Positions 53,711-62,864 of a stretch of DNA of 64,000 bases are shown here, in pieces. The first letter of the stretch is position 1. The number at the start of each line of letters is the position of its first letter. This DNA is from Comamonas testosteroni (lineage in GTDB: Bacteria; Pseudomonadota; Gammaproteobacteria; Burkholderiales; Burkholderiaceae_C), in the NCBI RefSeq assembly GCF_000761245.1, contig NZ_AWOR01000045.1, forward strand, positions 1-64,000, in the 5' to 3' direction. Under the pieces are notes generated by a model, which was given only the letters and a program-made list of their open reading frames with translations, was not told the origin of the DNA and ran no database searches. The position numbers were made by a program, and so were the translations under genes.

Positions 53711-54931
53711 ATGAAGCCTCGCTCTGTTTGCTCCGCTACCGCTTTCTCCCCCAGAACATTGACGCTGGCATTGGGCTGCCTGCTGGCCGCTGCAGGCGCT
53801 CAGGCGCAGGACAAGATTCGCATCGGCTTCATCACCGATATGTCGGGCCTGTACTCCGACGTGGACGGCAAGGGTGGCGCTCTGGCCGTGCAGATGGCCG
53901 TGGACGACTTCGGCGGCAAGCTGCTGGGCAAGCCCATCGAGGTGCTGACGGCCGACCACCAGAACAAGGCCGATATCGCGGCCAGCAAGGCGCGCGAGTG
54001 GTTCGACACCCAGGGCATGAGCATGCTGATCGGCGGCACCACTTCCAGCGCCGGGCTGGCCATGGGCAAGGTGGCCGACGAGAAGAAAAAGGTCTACATC
54101 ATCAACGGCGCGGGCACCTCGGCGCTGACCAACGAGCAGTGCAGCCCCTATTTTGTGCACTATGCCTACGACACCGTGGCACTGGCCAAGGGCACGGGCA
54201 AGGCAGTGGTGGAACTGGGCGGCAAGAACTGGTTCTTTCTGACGGCCGACTATGCCTTTGGCCAGGCCCTGGAGGCCGACACCACCCGCGTCATCAATGC
54301 CACCGGCGGCAAGGTGCTGGGCAATGTAAAGCACCCGCTGAACACGGCCGACTTCTCCTCCTTCCTGCTGCAGGCCCAGAACTCCAAAGCCCAGATCCTG
54401 GGTCTGGCCAACGCCGGCGGCGACACCATCAATGCCATCAAGTCGGCTCGCGAGTTCGGCCTGACCAAGACCATGAAGCTGGCCGGCCTGCTGCTGTTCA
54501 GCTCCGACATCCACAGCCTGGGCCTCAAGGCCACCGAAGGCCTGATGTTCACCGACAGCTGGTATTGGGACCTGAATCCCGAAAGCCGCAAGTTCTCGGA
54601 CCGCTTCTTTGCCAAGTTCAAGAAGATGCCCACCTCGCTGCAGGCCGCCAACTACTCGGCCGCCATGCAGTATCTGAAGCTGGCCGAGAAGCTGGGCACG
54701 ACGGATGCCGACAAGATCATGGCCGGCTTCAAGGCCACGCCGCTGTCGGACTTCTATGCCAAGGGCGTGGTTCGCCCCGATGGCCGCTATGCCCACGACA
54801 TGTATCTGCTGCAGGTCAAGGCGCCGGCCGAATCGAAGAAGGCCTGGGATTACTTCAAGGTGCTCAAGAACCTGCCCGGCGACCAGGTCTTCACCACCAA
54901 GGAAGAAAGCAAGTGCGCTCTGTGGAAGTAA
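53711..54931 (+). CDS. LivK-like periplasmic binding protein (paralogue 2)
   Basis: A 406-aa paralogue of the protein at 45773, with long identical stretches such as ADHQNKADIAASKAREW and the same NEQCSPY, LANAGGDTIN and ESKC segments. Signal peptide residues about 1-33 end at AGAQAQ. AGGAG is too close to an ATG at 53702 and right for that at 53711, which decides the start. No ABC permease or ATPase is near. It is flanked by two nitroreductase genes, which is unusual. A GC-rich hairpin (54955-54980) without a T run follows it. Confidence 0.9.
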   Translation: MKPRSVCSATAFSPRTLTLALGCLLAAAGAQAQDKIRIGFITDMSGLYSDVDGKGGALAVQMAVDDFGGKLLGKPIEVLTADHQNKADIAASKAREWFDTQGMSMLIGGTTSSAGLAMGKVADEKKKVYIINGAGTSALTNEQCSPYFVHYAYDTVALAKGTGKAVVELGGKNWFFLTADYAFGQALEADTTRVINATGGKVLGNVKHPLNTADFSSFLLQAQNSKAQILGLANAGGDTINAIKSAREFGLTKTMKLAGLLLFSSDIHSLGLKATEGLMFTDSWYWDLNPESRKFSDRFFAKFKKMPTSLQAANYSAAMQYLKLAEKLGTTDADKIMAGFKATPLSDFYAKGVVRPDGRYAHDMYLLQVKAPAESKKAWDYFKVLKNLPGDQVFTTKEESKCALWK

Positions 54932-55070
54932 GCGACCGGCATTGAGAAAAAGAAGCCGGGCTGCCTGCATGGCGCCCGGCCTCATGCCTTGCGCTTCGTC
55001 GTCGGCACCGCCTTCTTGTCATGCGAGAAGAAGCGTCAAGCGACTGCCCACACCGGCATCAAGACAAGGC

Positions 55071-55733
55071 TCATTCGAACCCAGGCATCTCGCACCAGTC
55101 CCCAAGCCCGGCCCGGGTGGAGCGCCACTGGTTGATGGGTGCCGCGCTGTCCTCATAGCCCAGTGCCATGCCAAAAGCGATCTGGTAGCCCTGCGGCAGC
55201 GCCAGATGCCGGCTCACAAAATCGCTGTAATTGCGCCAGAAGCCCTGGGCGCAGGTGGCCAGCCCCTTTCCGGTCGCCAGCAGCATCAGCGATTGCAGAT
55301 AGATTCCCAGATCCACCCACTGCGCATGCAGCATGCGGCTGTCGACGGCGGTGAATACGCCCACCGGCGCGCCAAACATATGGGTATTGCGGGCTAGCTG
55401 CTGCTGCCGCCCACTCCTGTCCTCACGCCCTATGCCTATGGAACGATAGAGCTCCTCGCCATTGTCAAAGCGGCGGCTGCGATAGGGCTCCCAGAGCTGC
55501 GCCGGATAGACCAGGGCCGCATCGCAGTCGGGTGTCGCCGCAGGCATGGCCTGGCGCAAGGCTTGAAGGCTGTCCCCCGTCAGCGCTATCACGCGCCAGG
55601 GCTGGAGGTTGCCGCCGGAAGCCGCCTGTCCGGCCTGCGCCAGCAAATCCCTGACCAGCGCCGCATCCACCGTCCTTGGCAAAAAAGCACGCACCGAATG
55701 GCGCTGCTGCATGGCCTGTTCCACATTCATCAT
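55071..55733 (-). CDS. Nitroreductase (paralogue 2)
   Basis: A 220-aa FMN nitroreductase like the one at 52867: RHSVRAFLPRTV, ASGGNLQPWRV, LWEPYRSRRFDNGEELYRS and GYQIAFGMALGYED. AAGG lies 6 bases before the ATG at 55733; a second ATG follows at once. It converges on the second LivK-like gene. With the other nitroreductase it points to a local duplication. Substrate unknown. Confidence 0.92.
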   Translation of the reverse strand: MMNVEQAMQQRHSVRAFLPRTVDAALVRDLLAQAGQAASGGNLQPWRVIALTGDSLQALRQAMPAATPDCDAALVYPAQLWEPYRSRRFDNGEELYRSIGIGREDRSGRQQQLARNTHMFGAPVGVFTAVDSRMLHAQWVDLGIYLQSLMLLATGKGLATCAQGFWRNYSDFVSRHLALPQGYQIAFGMALGYEDSAAPINQWRSTRAGLGDWCEMPGFE

Positions 55734-55821
55734 TGCTTGCCTTGGGGTTGAGTTGGCAGGCAGTCTCGGCCGGACGGACAGGGCCTTCGCCCCTCAAATC
55801 GACTACGGGCAAGCACCATGA

Positions 55822-55848
55822 AAAAAGCCAACGACAGGCGTTGGCTTT
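55822..55848 (-). terminator. Terminator after cysE
   Basis: On the minus strand AAAGCCAACG (55848-55839) pairs with CGTTGGCTTT (55833-55824), followed by TTTTC. It lies about 50 bases after the cysE stop. Confidence 0.8.
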
Positions 55849-55896
55849 CACCAGCAGAGCTAGAAGCATCAGCGATCCATGGACAAGCGCTTGGGT

Positions 55897-56733
55897 TTAC
55901 TTACCCAGAATCTGATCGATCTTGTCTTTCTGGAAGGCCTCGGGGCGCTCCGACTCGCAGGGCATACAGTCCTTGACATGGCCTTGAATCGAGAGCTTCT
56001 CGATGGCGGCCCACAGCAGCGCGATCTGCTTTTCATGACCGGCAGCGCCTTCGGACAGAGAGCGCATGGCCTGGGCCACGGGGTCGATTTCGGCCGTCAC
56101 GCCATAGGCTGTGAAGCCGCTCTTGCCGCAATCCTCGTCGACCACGACAGCCGCTTGCGCCTTGGCCTCGACCTTGGGAGCCAGCTCATGCTCGGTCACA
56201 TCGGCGCTTTGCCCGGTCTTGCTGGGAATGATGCGCGCCGGAATGCCGACGGCCGTGGCACCTGCAGGCACGGGCTTGATGACCACGGCATTGCTGCCGA
56301 TCTTGGCCCCATCGCCCACCTCGAAGCCGCCCAGCACCTTGGCGCCGGCGCTGACCACCACGTTCTTGCCCAGGGTCGGGTGGCGCTTGGCGCCCTTGTA
56401 CAAAGAGGTACCGCCCAGGGTCACACCGTGATAGATGGTGCAGCCATCGCCCACCACGGCGGTTTCGCCGATCACGACACCCATGCCGTGATCGATGAAG
56501 ACCTCACGACCGATGACGGCGCCAGGGTGGATTTCAATGCCGGTGAACCAGCGCCCCATATGCGAGATGAAGCGGCCCAGCCATTTGAAGCCATGCGTCC
56601 AGCACCAGTGCGCAGGGCGCTGCAGCCAGATGGCGTGCAGCCCCGGATAACAGGTGATGACCTCCCAGGTGCTGCGGGCCGCAGGGTCGCGGTCAAGAAT
56701 GCACTGGATGTCGGAGCGCAGGCGATCAAGCAT
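55897..56733 (-). CDS. cysE: Serine O-acetyltransferase
   Basis: A 278-aa left-handed beta-helix enzyme: acetyl-CoA plus L-serine to O-acetylserine, the first step of cysteine synthesis. The hexapeptide region includes [36 protein letters not shown] and [19 protein letters not shown]. The N-terminal helical domain is short (EpsC-type). An unusual C-terminal extension of about 70 residues carries three cysteines and a charged tail ([14 protein letters not shown]). The ATG at 56733 is preferred over longer frames. It follows trmJ by 37 bases. Confidence 0.94.
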   Translation of the reverse strand: MLDRLRSDIQCILDRDPAARSTWEVITCYPGLHAIWLQRPAHWCWTHGFKWLGRFISHMGRWFTGIEIHPGAVIGREVFIDHGMGVVIGETAVVGDGCTIYHGVTLGGTSLYKGAKRHPTLGKNVVVSAGAKVLGGFEVGDGAKIGSNAVVIKPVPAGATAVGIPARIIPSKTGQSADVTEHELAPKVEAKAQAAVVVDEDCGKSGFTAYGVTAEIDPVAQAMRSLSEGAAGHEKQIALLWAAIEKLSIQGHVKDCMPCESERPEAFQKDKIDQILGK

Positions 56734-56770
56734 CAAATAACAACGTGAGGAAATGTTTAGCTTGTGAAGT

Positions 56771-57571
56771 CTAGCGGGTTGGTGGCTGGCTCTGCAGCAT
56801 GGCTTTGGCAACACCGCGAAGAATATGGATTTCTTCCTGGGTCAGCTGCGCGCGGTTGAAAAGCTGGTTAAGCCGGGGCATGAGCTTCTTGGGCGCTGCC
56901 GGGTCCAGAAAGCCGATATGGGCCAGGGCCTGCTCCCAGTGGCCCAGCATGCCCTGCACCTGGGCCATGTCGGCGCGATTCGCCTCGGGCGTGTGCTCCA
57001 CCACGGGAAAACCACCCAGTGCCACGCGCCAGTCATAGGCAACGACCTGAATGGCCGAACCCAGATTGAGCGAGCCGAACTGCGGATTGGACGGAATCGA
57101 CAGCGCCACATCGCAGCGGTAGACATCGTCGTTGCTCATGCCAAAGCGCTCGCAACCGAACAGAAAGGCCACGCCCTTTTGGTTGCAGACAGCATCGGGC
57201 GTGCGCTGGTTATCGGTCAGACCGGCGTCCTCCGAGGGGACAGAGCGTGCATCAAGCTCTCCTTTCAGGAGCAACTCGAAATGCTCGCGCGGAGTGCGTG
57301 TGGGCGGGCCGAAGTCGCGTGGCGTCATCGCCGTCGCGCACATATGGCTGATGCCGTCCAGGGCTTCCTCCAGGGTGTCGACCACGCGAGCCTTGTCCAG
57401 CACATCCAGTGCTCCGCTGGCACGCTGAATGGTTTCTTCCTTGCGCAGCACGTTCTTGTAGCGCGGGCGCACCAGCACCAGGTCGTCAAAACCCATGGTC
57501 TTGAGCGCTCGGGCGGCTGCGCCCACATTGCCGGCATGGCTGGTTTCAATCAGTACGAATCGGGTTTTCAT
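56771..57571 (-). CDS. trmJ: tRNA (cytidine/uridine-2'-O-)-methyltransferase TrmJ
   Basis: A 266-aa SPOUT-fold enzyme that methylates the 2'-OH of residue 32 in several tRNAs, as a homodimer with a trefoil knot. The motifs are [20 protein letters not shown] (20 residues), [13 protein letters not shown] and [16 protein letters not shown]-terminal helical region follows. The ATG at 57571 is chosen. It is co-directional with cysE and divergent from suhB, a block conserved in proteobacteria. Confidence 0.95.
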   Translation of the reverse strand: MKTRFVLIETSHAGNVGAAARALKTMGFDDLVLVRPRYKNVLRKEETIQRASGALDVLDKARVVDTLEEALDGISHMCATAMTPRDFGPPTRTPREHFELLLKGELDARSVPSEDAGLTDNQRTPDAVCNQKGVAFLFGCERFGMSNDDVYRCDVALSIPSNPQFGSLNLGSAIQVVAYDWRVALGGFPVVEHTPEANRADMAQVQGMLGHWEQALAHIGFLDPAAPKKLMPRLNQLFNRAQLTQEEIHILRGVAKAMLQSQPPTR

Positions 57572-57828
57572 CAACGCAGAACAATGCAAAAGGCCCCACT
57601 TGTGGCCTTGATAAGACAGCAGACTACGCTACCTGCTCTCTCTCGCATCCGCGAGTGCCGCAGAGAAGACCCTCGGGTCGCCGGGACGAACAAGCAAAAA
57701 AAGCGCAGCCTGGGTAGAATTGCGCCCATTGTCGCCGCCCCGCATCGCCGGTCGCGGCTTTTACGTTCTTACCCGCGTAGTTCAGCCCAGTTTTGCTCCG
57801 GGCTGCATCGCCAACGCACTCACAATTT

Positions 57829-58749
57829 ATGTCGAACTCCCTGCACCCCATGCTCAACGTGGCCATCAAGGCTGCTCGCGCCGCTGGCGCCCTCATCAAC
57901 CGTGCCGCACTGGATGTGGAATCGGTGCGCGTTGCGCAAAAGCAGGTGAACGACTTTGTGACCGAGGTAGACCAGGCGGCCGAGCGCATCATCATTGAGA
58001 CGCTGCTCAACGCCTACCCCCAGCATTCCATCCTGGCCGAAGAATCGGGCAGCGAGCATGGTGCCAAGAACTCCGACCATGTCTGGATCATCGATCCCCT
58101 GGACGGCACCACCAACTTCATCCACGGCTTCCCCGTGTACTGCGTGAGCATTGCCCTGGCCTACAAGGGCAAGATCGAGCACGCCGTGATCTATGACCCC
58201 AGCCGCAACGACCTGTTCACGGCCACCAAGGGCCGTGGTGCCTATCTGAACGAGCGCCGCATCCGCGTCTCCAAGCGCACCCAGCTGCGTGATTGCCTGA
58301 TCTCCACGGGCTTCCCCTTCCGCCGTGGCGACAACTTCAAGCAATACATGCTGATGCTGGGCGAAGTCATGCAGCGCACGGCCGGCGTTCGTCGCCCCGG
58401 CTCCGCCGCCCTGGACCTGGCCTATGTGGCTGCCGGCTTTGCCGACGGCTTCTTTGAGTCCGGCCTGTCCATCTGGGACGTGGCTGCCGGCTCTTTGCTG
58501 GTCAGCGAGGCCGGTGGTCTGGTGGGCAACTTCACGGGTGAAGCCGACTTCCTGGAACAACGCGAAATCCTGGCCGCCAACCCACGCATCTATGGCTCGC
58601 TGATTCCCGTGCTGGGCAAGTTCAGCAAGTTCGCCACCGCTGGTGAAAAAGCGGCTGTGCGTCAGGCTGTCAAGACTGGTGAATTCGAAGCCCTGGCCGA
58701 AGAAGATGCCGAGGCGGTGGCCGAAGAAGGCCAGAAGAGCGCAGAATAA
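57829..58749 (+). CDS. suhB: Inositol monophosphatase family protein SuhB
   Basis: A 306-aa Mg2+-dependent phosphatase. The metal motifs are AEES (70-73), DPLDGTTN (89-96, with Asp89 and Asp92) and WDVAAGSLL. It hydrolyses inositol-1-phosphate and related substrates, and in Escherichia coli SuhB also acts in rRNA antitermination. A negatively charged C-terminal tail of about 30 residues (Glu/Ala-rich) is present. The ATG at 57829 is preferred to an earlier one at 57793. Divergent from trmJ across 257 bases without other features; ended by a strong terminator. Confidence 0.94.
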   Translation: MSNSLHPMLNVAIKAARAAGALINRAALDVESVRVAQKQVNDFVTEVDQAAERIIIETLLNAYPQHSILAEESGSEHGAKNSDHVWIIDPLDGTTNFIHGFPVYCVSIALAYKGKIEHAVIYDPSRNDLFTATKGRGAYLNERRIRVSKRTQLRDCLISTGFPFRRGDNFKQYMLMLGEVMQRTAGVRRPGSAALDLAYVAAGFADGFFESGLSIWDVAAGSLLVSEAGGLVGNFTGEADFLEQREILAANPRIYGSLIPVLGKFSKFATAGEKAAVRQAVKTGEFEALAEEDAEAVAEEGQKSAE

Positions 58750-58774
58750 AAAGGCGGTCGCCCCACGACTGCGG

Positions 58775-58810
58775 AAAGGGCCTGGTCCGGTGGACCGGGC
58801 CCTTTTTTTT
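58775..58810 (+). terminator. Terminator after suhB
   Basis: AAAGGGCCTGGTCC (58775-58788) pairs with GGACCGGGCCCTTT (58792-58805, one G-T pair), followed by TTTTT. Confidence 0.9.
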
Positions 58811-58955
58811 ATGCCGCCAGGCCGCCCCAGTCAATAAGCACTCCTTGGGGGCCGCGCCCACAAGCAGTGGACAAGCGCTGGAGGTGTACTTTTTCTCCAC
58901 AGAATCCACAAACTCCCGGTCCAGAATCTGCCCGACGATAAATGGGCACAACAAT

Positions 58956-60029
58956 ATGATGGACTTCTTCAGCCAGCACTGGGCGCTGGCCATTGACTGG
59001 GTATCCGTGCATGCGGTGACTCCCGTGGTCGACGCACTCCATATTGCCGAGGCAGCGGGCGATCCGCGCGAGATAGCCGCCGGCATCCTGATCGCGCTGG
59101 TGCAGCTGTTCCTCATTGGTGGCGTGATGCGGCCACTGGAGAGCCTGATCCCCGCCGAACGCTGGGCCGACCGCCGCCACACGTCGGTGGATCGCAACTA
59201 CACCCTGCTCATGCTGCTGGGCCTGTTTCCGCTGTTCAGCTTCTTGATCCTCATGCCGGTCGCCCATATGCTGGGCGGCGGCCCGTCCACTTCGGAGGCC
59301 AGCGGCCTCAAGGCCTGGTTGCCCTGGTTTGAAGGCCACCCCTATATATTGTTTGCCGTGTACTACGTGGTCTACGACCTCACGTATTACTGGATGCACC
59401 GCGCCCAGCACGTCATCCCCTGGTGGTGGGCCATGCACAGCATGCACCACAGCCAGCGCCAGATGAGCTGCTGGAGCAACGACCGCAGCAACTATCTGGA
59501 CGGCATGCTGCAAAGCTTTGTGCTGGCCAGCGTGGGTCTGGCCATGGGTGTGGAGCCGTCCGAGTTCGCCATGCTGGGCCTGCTCAGCGAGCTGGTGCAG
59601 AACTTCTCCCATGCCAATGTAGCGCTGCGTCTGGGCTGGCTGGGCAAAATGGGCGAGCGCCTGCTGGTCGGCCCACGCTTTCACCGCAACCACCATATGC
59701 TGCGCGATGCCGAGCGCCCCGAGCGCCACAATTGCAACTTCGGCCAGGTTCTGCCCTGGTGGGATCAGTTGTTCGGCACCGCCCTCTATCACGCCGAGGA
59801 ACTACGCCCCACGGGCGTGAGCGACCCCGAGGTCGATGCCGACAACGAGCGCGGCCTGATCGCCATGCAGTGGTACACCTTGAAGCGTTTCTGGGGAGCC
59901 TTCAGTTGCCGCGCGGGCTGGAGGCTGGGCGATGTGTCCTTCGGCCCGGGCTACCGCCCCATTCATGACGACGATCAAGGCTCCGGCTCTCAACCCGAGC
60001 AAGGCGTGCAGACCGCCTCTGCCAAATAG
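58956..60029 (+). CDS. Sterol desaturase / fatty acid hydroxylase family membrane protein
   Basis: A 357-aa integral membrane di-iron protein. The three histidine clusters are HRAQH (148-152), HSMHH (161-165) and HRNHH (243-247), with hydrophobic helices around 40-60, 82-105, 130-147 and 185-200. Such enzymes hydroxylate or desaturate lipids with O2; the substrate is unknown (sterols are unlikely in bacteria). The C-terminal 80 residues are hydrophilic. The ATG at 58956 gives the usual length; a frame to 58845 is longer. It is 106 bases before mutS in the same direction. Confidence 0.88.
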   Translation: MMDFFSQHWALAIDWVSVHAVTPVVDALHIAEAAGDPREIAAGILIALVQLFLIGGVMRPLESLIPAERWADRRHTSVDRNYTLLMLLGLFPLFSFLILMPVAHMLGGGPSTSEASGLKAWLPWFEGHPYILFAVYYVVYDLTYYWMHRAQHVIPWWWAMHSMHHSQRQMSCWSNDRSNYLDGMLQSFVLASVGLAMGVEPSEFAMLGLLSELVQNFSHANVALRLGWLGKMGERLLVGPRFHRNHHMLRDAERPERHNCNFGQVLPWWDQLFGTALYHAEELRPTGVSDPEVDADNERGLIAMQWYTLKRFWGAFSCRAGWRLGDVSFGPGYRPIHDDDQGSGSQPEQGVQTASAK

Positions 60030-60135
60030 CCAAAAAACAGCCATGCCCCCTGCTATTGGGCATCACGGATAATGCAGCATTCGGCGCCCGCCCAGCACCG
60101 GCGCGGCGCCCCCTGTTTTGCATACCGCTGAAGCG

Positions 60136-62802
60136 ATGACCCAGAAAAGCACAGAATCCCCGTCGCTGCCCTACTCCCCAGACATGACTGACCTCTCGGC
60201 GCATACGCCGATGATGCAGCAGTACTTCAAGCTCAAAGCCGACTACCCCGACACGCTGGTTTTCTACCGCATGGGTGACTTTTACGAGCTGTTCTTTGGC
60301 GATGCCGAAAAGGTCACGCGCCTGCTGGACATCACGCTGACCTCGCGCGGCCAGACAGCCGGTCAACCCATACCCATGGCGGGCGTACCTTTTCACGCCC
60401 TGGAAAACTATCTGGGCCGCCTGATCAAGATGGGCGAGTCGGTGGCGATCTGCGAGCAGGTCGGCGAGATCGGCGTGGGCAAGGGCCCGGTGGAGCGCAA
60501 GGTGGTGCGCGTGGTCACGCCCGGCACGCTGACGGACAGCGAACTGCTTTCCGACAAGAGCGAAGCCATCCTGGTCGCCGTGCACACCGCCGGTCGCCAG
60601 CGCTGTGGCCTGGCCTGGATGGCCGTGACCCAGGGCCGCATCCATATGGCCGAATGCGCGGCCGATGATCTCGGCGCCTGGCTGTCGCGCATTGCGCCCA
60701 GCGAGGTGATCTACAGCGCAGGCGTGACCGAGCGCTTCGAGCAGGCATTGTTTGCCGTCAAGCACAGCAGCGCCATCAGCTGCCCTCTGTCACCCCGCCC
60801 TGACTGGCAGTTTGACTCGGGTCTGGGCGAGCGCAAGCTGCTGGAGCTGCTGGGCGCGGCCAGCCTCAAGGCCTGGGAGGCCGAAGGTCTGCCGCTGGCC
60901 CATGGTGCCAGTGCCGCCCTGCTGTCCTATGCCGAACATACCCAGGGCCGCAATCTCACGCACATCCACGCCATCCAGGTGCAGCGCGACGACGAGCTGA
61001 TTGCGCTGCCGCTGGCCACGCGCCGCAATCTGGAGCTGGTCAAGACGCTGCGCGGCGAAGATGCTCCCACGCTGTTTTCGCTGCTGGACAGCTGCATGAC
61101 CGGCATGGGCAGTCGCTTGCTCAAGACCTGGCTGCTGGAGCCCGAGCGCAATCGCAAGGCAGCCATGCAACGCCTGGAAGCGATTGGCGTGCTGCGCGGC
61201 ACAGGTGCTGGCATGCCGCCCTGGCAAGCCCTGCGTTCCGAGCTCAAGGGCGTGAGCGACGTGGAGCGCATCACGGCCCGCATCGCCTTGCGCCAGGTGC
61301 GCCCGCGCGAGCTGGTGGGCCTGTCCAAAACGCTGGAGAAAGCGAAGCTGCTGGCGCAGTCCGGACAGGCTCCGTCGGCCTATCTGACGCAGATCTTCAG
61401 CGACCTGATGCCACCCGAAGGCTGCGCCGAGCTGCTGGCGCGCGCTATTCATGAAGAGCCCGCAGCCCTGGTGCGTGACGGCGGCGTGATCGCCACGGGC
61501 TTTGACGCCGAACTCGACGAGCTGCGCGCCATACAGAACAATTGCGACGAGTTTCTGCTGGAGCTGGAGGCCAAGGAAAAGCTGCTCACCGGCATTCCCA
61601 ACCTGCGCGTGCAGTTCAACAAGGTGCATGGCTTCTATATCGAGGTCACCAACAGCTACAAGGATGCGGTACCCGAGCGTTTTCGCCGCCGCCAGACGCT
61701 CAAGAACGCCGAGCGCTACATCACGCCCGAACTCAAGGCCTTCGAGGACAAGGCCTTGTCGGCCCAGGAGCGAGCGCTGCAGCGCGAGAAGTTCCTGTTC
61801 GAGCAGATGCTCGACCAGCTTCAGCCCCATGTGCCTCAGCTCACGCGCGTGGCTCAGGCGATTGCCGCACTGGACGTTCTGTGCACGCTGGCCGAGCGCT
61901 CTCTGACACTGAACTGGGCCGAGCCGCAGTTCGTCAGCCAGCCCTGCATAGAGATCGAGGCCGGCCGCCACCCCGTGGTGGAAGCACGCATGGCCGAGAC
62001 CTCCAGCGGCAGCTTCATCGCCAACCACACGCGCATGAATCTCAACACGCGCATGCAGATCATCACCGGCCCGAATATGGGCGGCAAATCGACCTATATG
62101 CGCCAGGTGGCCTTGATCGTGCTGCTGGCCAGCATGGGCAGCTATGTGCCCGCCAGCGCTTGCCGCCTGGGGCCCATCGATGCCATCCACACGCGCATCG
62201 GCGCCGCCGACGACCTGGCCAATGCCCAGTCCACCTTCATGATGGAGATGACCGAGGCCGCGCAGATTCTGCATTCGGCCACGCCCCACTCCCTGGTGCT
62301 GATGGACGAGATCGGTCGCGGCACCAGCACCTTCGACGGACTGGCCCTGGCCAGCGGCATTGCCAGCCAGTTGCATGACAAGACCAAGGCGTTCACGCTG
62401 TTTGCCACGCACTACTTCGAGCTGACCGAGCTGCCCGCCAAGGCCAAGGCCGCCGTCAACGTGCATGTCAGCGCCGCAGAGTCGGGCAGCGACATCGTGT
62501 TTCTGCACGAGATCCAGGCCGGCCCCGCCAGCCGCAGCTACGGCATCCAGGTCGCCAAGCTGGCCGGCATGCCCGCAGGCGTTCTCAACCATGCGCGCCA
62601 TGCGCTGGAAGCCCTCGAATCCCAGGCCGGCGAGAACGAGCTGCAGGTCAACCTGTTCGATGCCCCGGAGCTGGTGGACGCAAGCGCCGCCCTCAGCGCG
62701 CTGGACCAGGCCATGGCCGACGTCAACCCCGATGCGCTGAGCCCGCGCGAAGCGCTGGAAGTGCTCTACCAGCTCAAGAAACTGAGCACCAGCGCCGCCT
62801 GA
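60136..62802 (+). CDS. mutS: DNA mismatch repair protein MutS
   Basis: An 888-aa protein. The mismatch-wedge motif is GDFYELF with Phe49-Tyr50-Glu51. Walker A is GPNMGGKST (645-653) and Walker B LVLMDEIG (with Asp724-Glu725), followed by RGTSTFDG. The connector, lever and clamp regions are complete. It recognises mismatches and recruits MutL. The C-terminal part ends with a tetramerisation-like tail. The ATG at 60136 is chosen; alternatives are a TTG at 60118 and an ATG at 60184 closer to the conserved start. Confidence 0.97.
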   Translation: MTQKSTESPSLPYSPDMTDLSAHTPMMQQYFKLKADYPDTLVFYRMGDFYELFFGDAEKVTRLLDITLTSRGQTAGQPIPMAGVPFHALENYLGRLIKMGESVAICEQVGEIGVGKGPVERKVVRVVTPGTLTDSELLSDKSEAILVAVHTAGRQRCGLAWMAVTQGRIHMAECAADDLGAWLSRIAPSEVIYSAGVTERFEQALFAVKHSSAISCPLSPRPDWQFDSGLGERKLLELLGAASLKAWEAEGLPLAHGASAALLSYAEHTQGRNLTHIHAIQVQRDDELIALPLATRRNLELVKTLRGEDAPTLFSLLDSCMTGMGSRLLKTWLLEPERNRKAAMQRLEAIGVLRGTGAGMPPWQALRSELKGVSDVERITARIALRQVRPRELVGLSKTLEKAKLLAQSGQAPSAYLTQIFSDLMPPEGCAELLARAIHEEPAALVRDGGVIATGFDAELDELRAIQNNCDEFLLELEAKEKLLTGIPNLRVQFNKVHGFYIEVTNSYKDAVPERFRRRQTLKNAERYITPELKAFEDKALSAQERALQREKFLFEQMLDQLQPHVPQLTRVAQAIAALDVLCTLAERSLTLNWAEPQFVSQPCIEIEAGRHPVVEARMAETSSGSFIANHTRMNLNTRMQIITGPNMGGKSTYMRQVALIVLLASMGSYVPASACRLGPIDAIHTRIGAADDLANAQSTFMMEMTEAAQILHSATPHSLVLMDEIGRGTSTFDGLALASGIASQLHDKTKAFTLFATHYFELTELPAKAKAAVNVHVSAAESGSDIVFLHEIQAGPASRSYGIQVAKLAGMPAGVLNHARHALEALESQAGENELQVNLFDAPELVDASAALSALDQAMADVNPDALSPREALEVLYQLKKLSTSAA

Positions 62803-62830
62803 GAACACGTTCTAAGCCTAGCGGACTCAA

Positions 62831-62859
62831 GCCCGGGCCTGATCTCTTCAGGCCCGGCT
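62831..62859. terminator. GC-rich hairpin between mutS and the chemotaxis receptor gene
   Basis: GCCCGGGCCTGA pairs imperfectly with TCAGGCCCGGC around TCTCT. It separates the two converging genes, but no T run is seen, so its efficiency as a terminator is uncertain. Confidence 0.45.
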
Positions 62860-62864
62860 GGCGT

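Noticed and set aside
54955..54980. GCCGGGC/GCCCGGC hairpin after the second LivK-like gene as a terminator
   Set aside because: No T run follows on either strand; left as a simple GC hairpin.
60790..62808. A 672-codon open frame antisense to mutS
   Set aside because: mutS is unambiguous on the plus strand, and the antisense product is a low-complexity His/Gln/Ala-rich chain without homology.
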